Below the pieces are notes generated by a model that did not search any database, had not been told where the DNA came from, and saw only the letters and a list, made by a program, of their open reading frames with translations. From Draconibacterium sp. (lineage in GTDB: Bacteria > Bacteroidota > Bacteroidia > Bacteroidales > Prolixibacteraceae): DNA of 11,225 bases. The stretch spans positions 1 through 11,225 of the forward strand of contig JALUZN010000134.1 in assembly GCA_027011835.1 (NCBI GenBank), given 5' to 3'. Positions 7,562 through 11,225 of the stretch are shown one piece after another (within the stretch, counting starts at the first letter, position 1; each line of letters starts with the position of its first letter). Made by a program: the position numbers and the translations under genes.

Positions 7562-7776
7562 GTTTTGCGTATTGTTTCTTCCTTAGTCTCTGCATTATCA
7601 GATCTATTAGTCTGACAAGCTAACAAAACTACGATGGTACTAAAATCAATAATAATTTGAAATTAGTATTACAGGCACAATAGATAATAAAGTTACGGTT
7701 ACCAAAGAGATAATTACTTAAAAGGCAGAAACAGTTTCGGCCGATATAAAACAGAAACCAAAAAATAAAATAGTTG
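7562..7776. other. Intergenic leader of the GH39-like gene
   Basis: No gene. TCAGA (7598-7602) and TCTGA (7611-7615) form a weak hairpin after the GH28 stop, without a T-run. From 7678 onward the sequence is the first copy of the long direct repeat. No exact TAnnTTTG box was found; TAATTTG near 7653 is one base short. The change from TCG-rich to TCG-poor genes happens across this gap. Confidence 0.55.
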
Positions 7777-7842
7777 ATGATGAAAAGAAATAGTTATTCT
7801 GGCAAGAGAAGTTACATTATCCTTATAATCATTATGCTCACA
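7678..7842 (+). repeat. Long direct repeat, copy 1 (leader plus gene start)
   Basis: Its 165 bases match 11061-11225 at a constant offset of 3383 with no gaps. I count 7 mismatches (7683, 7703, 7707, 7717, 7726, 7741, 7743), all in the left part; 7744-7842 is identical. It covers about 99 bases of leader and the first 22 codons of the GH39-like gene from 7777. Similarity fades abruptly to the left of 7678. Confidence 0.95.
7728..7738. promoter_or_regulatory. GAAACAGTTTC palindrome, possible operator
   Basis: An 11-base palindrome around a central A, 38 bases before the ATG of the GH39-like gene. It is unchanged at 11111-11121 in copy 2, although mismatches lie on both sides of it (7726 and 7741). 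That pattern would suit a regulator site, but it could be chance, and I cannot name a regulator. Confidence 0.25.
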
Positions 7843-9207
7843 GGAGTTTCCATGCTTTCACGAGGTCAGCAATACGTTTCATTTAATTTCGCTCAAAAAG
7901 AGGGCAAAATCAAAGCACTAAACGGGATAAATATTGGTACAGAAAGGAAAACAGCAGCATGGACTGACTTTATGATCCGTACATATGCTGAACTGAAAAT
8001 ACCGCTCACCCGTTTGCACGATTGTCAATTTTCCAACCCCGGCGTCGTTGATATTCCGGCTATTTTTCCTCTCTTTCATCTCGATGCTGACGACCCTGAA
8101 AATTACAATTTCAAAAAAACTGACGACTATATTTTAGATATCCTGAGAAGTGGCTCCAAAATCAGTTACAGGTTGGGAGTAGATATAGAACACACAAAAA
8201 ACAAATACCATATTTACCCTCCCGAAGATTTTGATAAATGGGCTAAAATATGCGTAAACATAATCCGTCATTATAACGAAGGCTGGGCCAATGGATATCA
8301 TATGAACATACAGTATTGGGAAATATGGAACGAACCCGGCGGAAAAGATGAAATGTGGATGGCCGATATAGAACAGTACTACAAATTGTATGAGACTGCC
8401 GTGAAGGCCATTAAAAAATATAATCCGAAGCTAAAGGTAGGCACTGCCGGCATCGGCCCTTACAGAACTGGCCCGGGATTGGTCAAGTACTGCAAAGAGC
8501 ATAATCTGCCAATAGACTTTTTCCCCTGGCACATGTACACATCAAGTATAAAATTCGCAGACTCTACAGCTTATTATGTGAGGAAGTTGCTGGACGACAA
8601 TGGATATAAAAAAACAAAGATACATCTGAACGAGTGGAATTATTTCCCTGCGGGTGGCGATTGGGTAAAACTTTTCAAAGACAGGGGTTATTGGAAAGAA
8701 ATTGCACTGAACAAAGTTGGAGGGATGGAAGGAGGTGCCTTTACTGCTTCCATGCTTATCGATATGCAGGATCTGCCCATAGACATGGCTTGTTATTATA
8801 GTGGCGATTGGACAATCTTCGGTTTATTTGATGAATATGGCTTGGTTAAAAAACCTTTTTTTGCCTATAAAGCGTTCGCCATGCTACTCAATACGCCCAA
8901 CAGGGTAAAATGTGAAAAGCAACAGCTACCGGAAGGCATGTATGCTATTGGTGGTGTGAATAGCTCAAACAACCTGGCAACTATCATGCTCAGCAATTAT
9001 ACTTCTCAGGAAGACTCATTGGGCATCAAAATTTCAGGGCTTCCTTGGGAGGGAAAAACACGAACTGAAATTTTTGTACTGGATGATGAAAATAACTTAA
9101 CCCCGGTAGCTAATGAACAGATAATGCAGGAGAACTCTTTTGAAATTAAAGAACATATGCCCGCCCCAACGGTTATGCTTATCAGGTTTTACCCGGTCAA
9201 GAAATAA
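7777..9207 (+). CDS. Exported GH39-like glycoside hydrolase (clan GH-A)
   Basis: 476 residues from the ATG at 7777 (a second ATG at 7780 is equally possible; TTG at 7774 is less likely). A basic start, a hydrophobic segment (about 13-28) and SRGQQ mark a signal peptide. The body fits a (beta/alpha)8 barrel of clan GH-A, nearest to GH39: RLHDCQF (79-85), then YWEIWNEPGG (180-189) with putative acid/base E186, FFPWHMYTS (248-256), and IHLNEWNYFP (282-291) with putative nucleophile E286. Residues after about 395 look like the small beta-sandwich common in GH39. GH39 contains beta-xylosidases, alpha-L-iduronidases and other retaining enzymes, so substrate is open. It begins a three-gene run (46-base gap, then overlap). 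None of its roughly 17 serine codons is TCG, unlike the genes to the left. Confidence 0.82.
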   Translation: MMKRNSYSGKRSYIILIIIMLTGVSMLSRGQQYVSFNFAQKEGKIKALNGINIGTERKTAAWTDFMIRTYAELKIPLTRLHDCQFSNPGVVDIPAIFPLFHLDADDPENYNFKKTDDYILDILRSGSKISYRLGVDIEHTKNKYHIYPPEDFDKWAKICVNIIRHYNEGWANGYHMNIQYWEIWNEPGGKDEMWMADIEQYYKLYETAVKAIKKYNPKLKVGTAGIGPYRTGPGLVKYCKEHNLPIDFFPWHMYTSSIKFADSTAYYVRKLLDDNGYKKTKIHLNEWNYFPAGGDWVKLFKDRGYWKEIALNKVGGMEGGAFTASMLIDMQDLPIDMACYYSGDWTIFGLFDEYGLVKKPFFAYKAFAMLLNTPNRVKCEKQQLPEGMYAIGGVNSSNNLATIMLSNYTSQEDSLGIKISGLPWEGKTRTEIFVLDDENNLTPVANEQIMQENSFEIKEHMPAPTVMLIRFYPVKK

Positions 9208-9253
9208 ATATTTTTTAAGTGAAAATAGTGGTTATAACTTTAAAAAAATAATC

Positions 9254-10066
9254 ATGATAAACAGTCGAAATAGTAAATTATTGGTAGTTCTATTCGTTTT
9301 GCAAGGAATTATTATTCCTGTATTTTCTCAAAGCTATACGGACAGGGTGCACTTCCCGAAGTCAGGAGAGAAAATGCCGATTGAAAGTCCTTTGGAGGCA
9401 GGTCTTGACACCACAGAGTTTAACAATTTGGCAAATGCTGTCTCCCCTAAAATAAAAATGGCTGGCGGGCAGCCGGATAGTGATTATGGGTTGCTAATCT
9501 GTCGAGGAGAAAAAATTGTTCGCACTTGGGGGAACATAGATTTTAAGTATCAGAGTGATTCATTAAATGAGACTTCATCCACCTACGATATGCTTCTGTT
9601 CGACACCACATATACAGTTAAATGGAGTGCAGAAGCCAGATTTAACGGGTGCTGGATAGTAAGTCTTCCCATGAAGCCGGGCATGGCCGGTGACTGGGCT
9701 GAACGAAATTGGCACAAGGACGCTCATTATAAAGGCAGCGTCACAATTATAGATATGCAAAGGCCCTTCAGCATAAACAGTGGTATTGCCGAGGCTAAAG
9801 TAGGCAGTGGTGAGATAGGCAGACACTCTGCATTCGAAATCTCACGAAGCATTACAAAACCCGGCACTTACTATTTCTCCCAGGGAACACCCTATTCACA
9901 TACTCCCCATCCCCCAGGAAAGGAAGGTACTGACTTCCACAATATGAACAGTATATTTTTCATTATATCAAAACAGTATCAGATGTGGACGGCAGAGGCC
10001 TTTGCCAGGGACTCATCTTATTACCCAATTACTTTACACTATAAACTATACCTGAGTTTTGAATAA
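9254..10066 (+). CDS. Exported protein, serine-hydrolase-like start fused to unknown domain
   Basis: 270 residues from the ATG at 9254, chosen because it opens a signal peptide (MINSRNSKLLVV to about VFSQ, 26); the frame can be read back to 9140 only by overlapping the GH39-like gene. Residues ~43-103 resemble the N-terminus of beta-lactamase-type serine hydrolases: ESPLEAGLD, then GLLICRGEKIVRTWGN (79-94). Where such proteins have the catalytic S-x-x-K, this one reads SLNE (103-106), and the following helix-rich core is absent. Residues ~110-270 are a different, beta-rich-looking region that I do not recognise, with GSGEIGRHSAFEIS and a His/Pro stretch near 215-222. It is probably not a hydrolase of that family. 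No TCG among about 29 serine codons. It is likely co-transcribed with its neighbours. Confidence 0.7.
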   Translation: MINSRNSKLLVVLFVLQGIIIPVFSQSYTDRVHFPKSGEKMPIESPLEAGLDTTEFNNLANAVSPKIKMAGGQPDSDYGLLICRGEKIVRTWGNIDFKYQSDSLNETSSTYDMLLFDTTYTVKWSAEARFNGCWIVSLPMKPGMAGDWAERNWHKDAHYKGSVTIIDMQRPFSINSGIAEAKVGSGEIGRHSAFEISRSITKPGTYYFSQGTPYSHTPHPPGKEGTDFHNMNSIFFIISKQYQMWTAEAFARDSSYYPITLHYKLYLSFE

Positions 10067-10709
10067 GATCAAATTTTTAAAAATATGTTTTTCGCATGGA
10101 ATCCGTGCGGTGAGTATTCTTTTGGTACTGATACAACTCTCTTGTACCACAAATACAGCAACCTCCAAGACTGAGAAGTTGTTAATTGACACAAAAGTAG
10201 TCTCCCTTCCAGACGACCCACATCACAGGCCGGGCTGGGAAGGTTCACCCGAGGAGTACCATTTTTATTGGGATCTGCCAACATTTAACTGGTGTAGTCC
10301 GATTAACTTTGCTGAAGGTACACTGGAAACCTACTTTGAACTTATTGATCAACCCAGTACCAAATCCTGGTGTGCCCAAATTATATTAGACGAAACCAAA
10401 GACGGGAAAAACACGCTTCATTATGGTCACCACTGGAATACATACTTCGAGACAAACGGACCAGGCGTATATACTAAAAGCATAAAAATGACAAGTTTGT
10501 ATGATACAACCAATCTTATTCCTGAGGGGTTGGCAAATCCGAAACTATTAAGGCTGCTCCTGGCAAATCAATACGGCGACCATAATGGTCCTTTCGAGCA
10601 TATTCCGTTTAGTGATGGTGACTATTATCCCATGAAGCTAAGAATTATCTGGGTGGTGGTGGCAAAAGACAGCACTTTTTCAGGGTGGGACAATTACATT
10701 AATAAGTAA
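10059..10709 (+). CDS. Lipoprotein of unknown family, TTG start
   Basis: Up to 216 residues. There is no in-frame ATG before the signal peptide; TTG at 10059 gives a basic N-terminus, a hydrophobic segment and lipobox IQLSC with Cys29, so I prefer it to the GTG at 10110. This start overlaps the previous gene by 8 bases, which suggests translational coupling. The mature part is rich in aromatic residues and histidine (RPGWEGSPEEYHFYWDLP 57-74, HYGHHWN 121-127, QYGDHNGPFEHIPFSDGDYY 171-190), a composition often seen in carbohydrate-binding or metal-binding beta-sandwich proteins; that is only a hint. I do not recognise the family. Its place after the GH39-like gene suggests an accessory role in glycan capture. 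One TCG in about 14 serine codons. Confidence 0.65.
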   Translation: MNKIKFLKICFSHGIRAVSILLVLIQLSCTTNTATSKTEKLLIDTKVVSLPDDPHHRPGWEGSPEEYHFYWDLPTFNWCSPINFAEGTLETYFELIDQPSTKSWCAQIILDETKDGKNTLHYGHHWNTYFETNGPGVYTKSIKMTSLYDTTNLIPEGLANPKLLRLLLANQYGDHNGPFEHIPFSDGDYYPMKLRIIWVVVAKDSTFSGWDNYINK

Positions 10710-11060
10710 TTGAATATTTCTAATTAAAAATAATAATCGATCGCAAACATGAAATTTCATCTAACAGTAAAATGGATGGTTAATTTATTTTTTAGAATGA
10801 AAACAGTAAATCAACTATCATCACCACAAACCTGGGCTTCGACCGTTGGAATAAGTTCTTTTGAAATGCTGTTTTAGCAACCACTTTGGTTCACAGGCTA
10901 ACACACTGGGATTGCTTGGTAAACATGAATGGAGAATCATACAGATTAAAGAAAAATTAAACTTTTTTATTAAAAGAAAGAAGTATACTTTTAGATTGAA
11001 ATAAGCAGTGCGGCCATTAATGTTTCAAACTTTGCCAAAAGGGTTTATAAAAAAACATTA
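10710..11060. other. Intergenic stretch before the second GH39-like copy
   Basis: No gene I can defend. An open frame of 42 codons (10749-10877, starting MKFHLTVKWM) has a positively charged, partly hydrophobic start but ends quickly; a second frame continues from about 10860 to 11002 without a good start. These could be remains of a decayed gene or chance. The sequence does not resemble the matching region left of copy 1 (7562-7677), so the duplicated block begins only at 11061. Confidence 0.5.
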
Positions 11061-11225
11061 CAATAAATAATAAAGTTACGGTTACAAAAAAGATAATTAA
11101 TTAAAAGGTAGAAACAGTTTCGGTCTATATAAAACAGAAACCAAAAAATAAAATAGTTGATGATGAAAAGAAATAGTTATTCTGGCAAGAGAAGTTACAT
11201 TATCCTTATAATCATTATGCTCACA
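11061..11225 (+). repeat. Long direct repeat, copy 2 (cut by window edge)
   Basis: Second copy of the 165-base repeat at 7678-7842, still matching at the last base of the window, so the true repeat is longer. At each of the 7 mismatches copy 1 has G or C and copy 2 has A or T. From 11127 to the edge the two are identical. Confidence 0.95.
11160..11225 (+). CDS. Second GH39-like gene, 5' end only
   Basis: The first 22 codons of a gene identical at DNA level to the start of the GH39-like gene at 7777, including the tandem ATGs, the basic MMKRN start and the first part of the signal peptide. The rest lies beyond the window. It may be a full paralogue, a divergent family member sharing only the leader, or a truncated copy. 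The shared leader suggests the same regulation. Confidence 0.8.
   Translation, partial: MMKRNSYSGKRSYIILIIIMLT

Noticed and set aside
9140..9253. N-terminal extension of the fusion protein overlapping the GH39-like gene
   Set aside because: The ATG at 9254 opens a normal signal peptide; the longer version would overlap the upstream gene by 68 bases and bury that signal.
10749..10877. 42-codon open frame beginning MKFHLTVKWM
   Set aside because: Too short, with no clear signal peptide or family match. It could be a remnant of a decayed gene but cannot be called a gene from the sequence alone.
7678..11225. Insertion sequence or transposon bounded by the direct repeats
   Set aside because: No transposase or terminal inverted repeats are visible; the repeat includes coding sequence of the GH39-like gene, which fits tandem duplication better.

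Overview
The window reads as chromosomal DNA of a Bacteroidota bacterium, with a marine or gut Bacteroidales/Marinilabiliales-like flavour; genus cannot be fixed from the sequence. Support comes from a DUF4251 protein, lipoproteins with a short leader and a Cys lipobox, AT-rich leaders, TAnnTTTG promoter boxes (the sfsA one with a TTG 19 nt upstream), and a set of secreted glycoside hydrolases.

Left part (1-4402) is housekeeping. A 554-base non-coding stretch holds a GCAAAG triplet repeat and a GC-rich, probably structured intergenic element. It is followed by a secreted DUF4251 protein (+), convergent sfsA (-), and divergent mutS2 (+) with an intact ATPase and a C-terminal Smr domain.

Middle part (4403-7561): a 479-base intergenic stretch rich in inverted repeats, then a lipoprotein related to the GH114/TM1410 family whose conserved blocks appear in swapped order (circular permutation), then a secreted GH28 polygalacturonase-like enzyme. 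Both use TCG for serine heavily, as mutS2 does.

Right part (7678-11225) looks like a different piece of DNA. It holds a secreted GH39-like (clan GH-A) hydrolase, a secreted protein whose first ~100 residues resemble a beta-lactamase-type serine hydrolase that stops at its catalytic motif and continues into an unknown domain, and an overlapping unknown lipoprotein. Serine codon TCG almost vanishes in these three genes. At the right edge, the 165 bases spanning the leader and first codons of the GH39-like gene recur at a constant offset of 3383 bases with 7 mismatches. The window therefore ends inside a second copy of that gene, and the segment is probably a tandemly duplicated, acquired carbohydrate-degradation cassette.

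Functional picture: DNA maintenance genes on the left, then an outer-membrane or periplasmic polysaccharide-processing set (GH114-like, GH28, GH39-like and two unknown exported proteins). No SusC/SusD pair, regulator, transposase, tRNA, rRNA or CRISPR array is visible.
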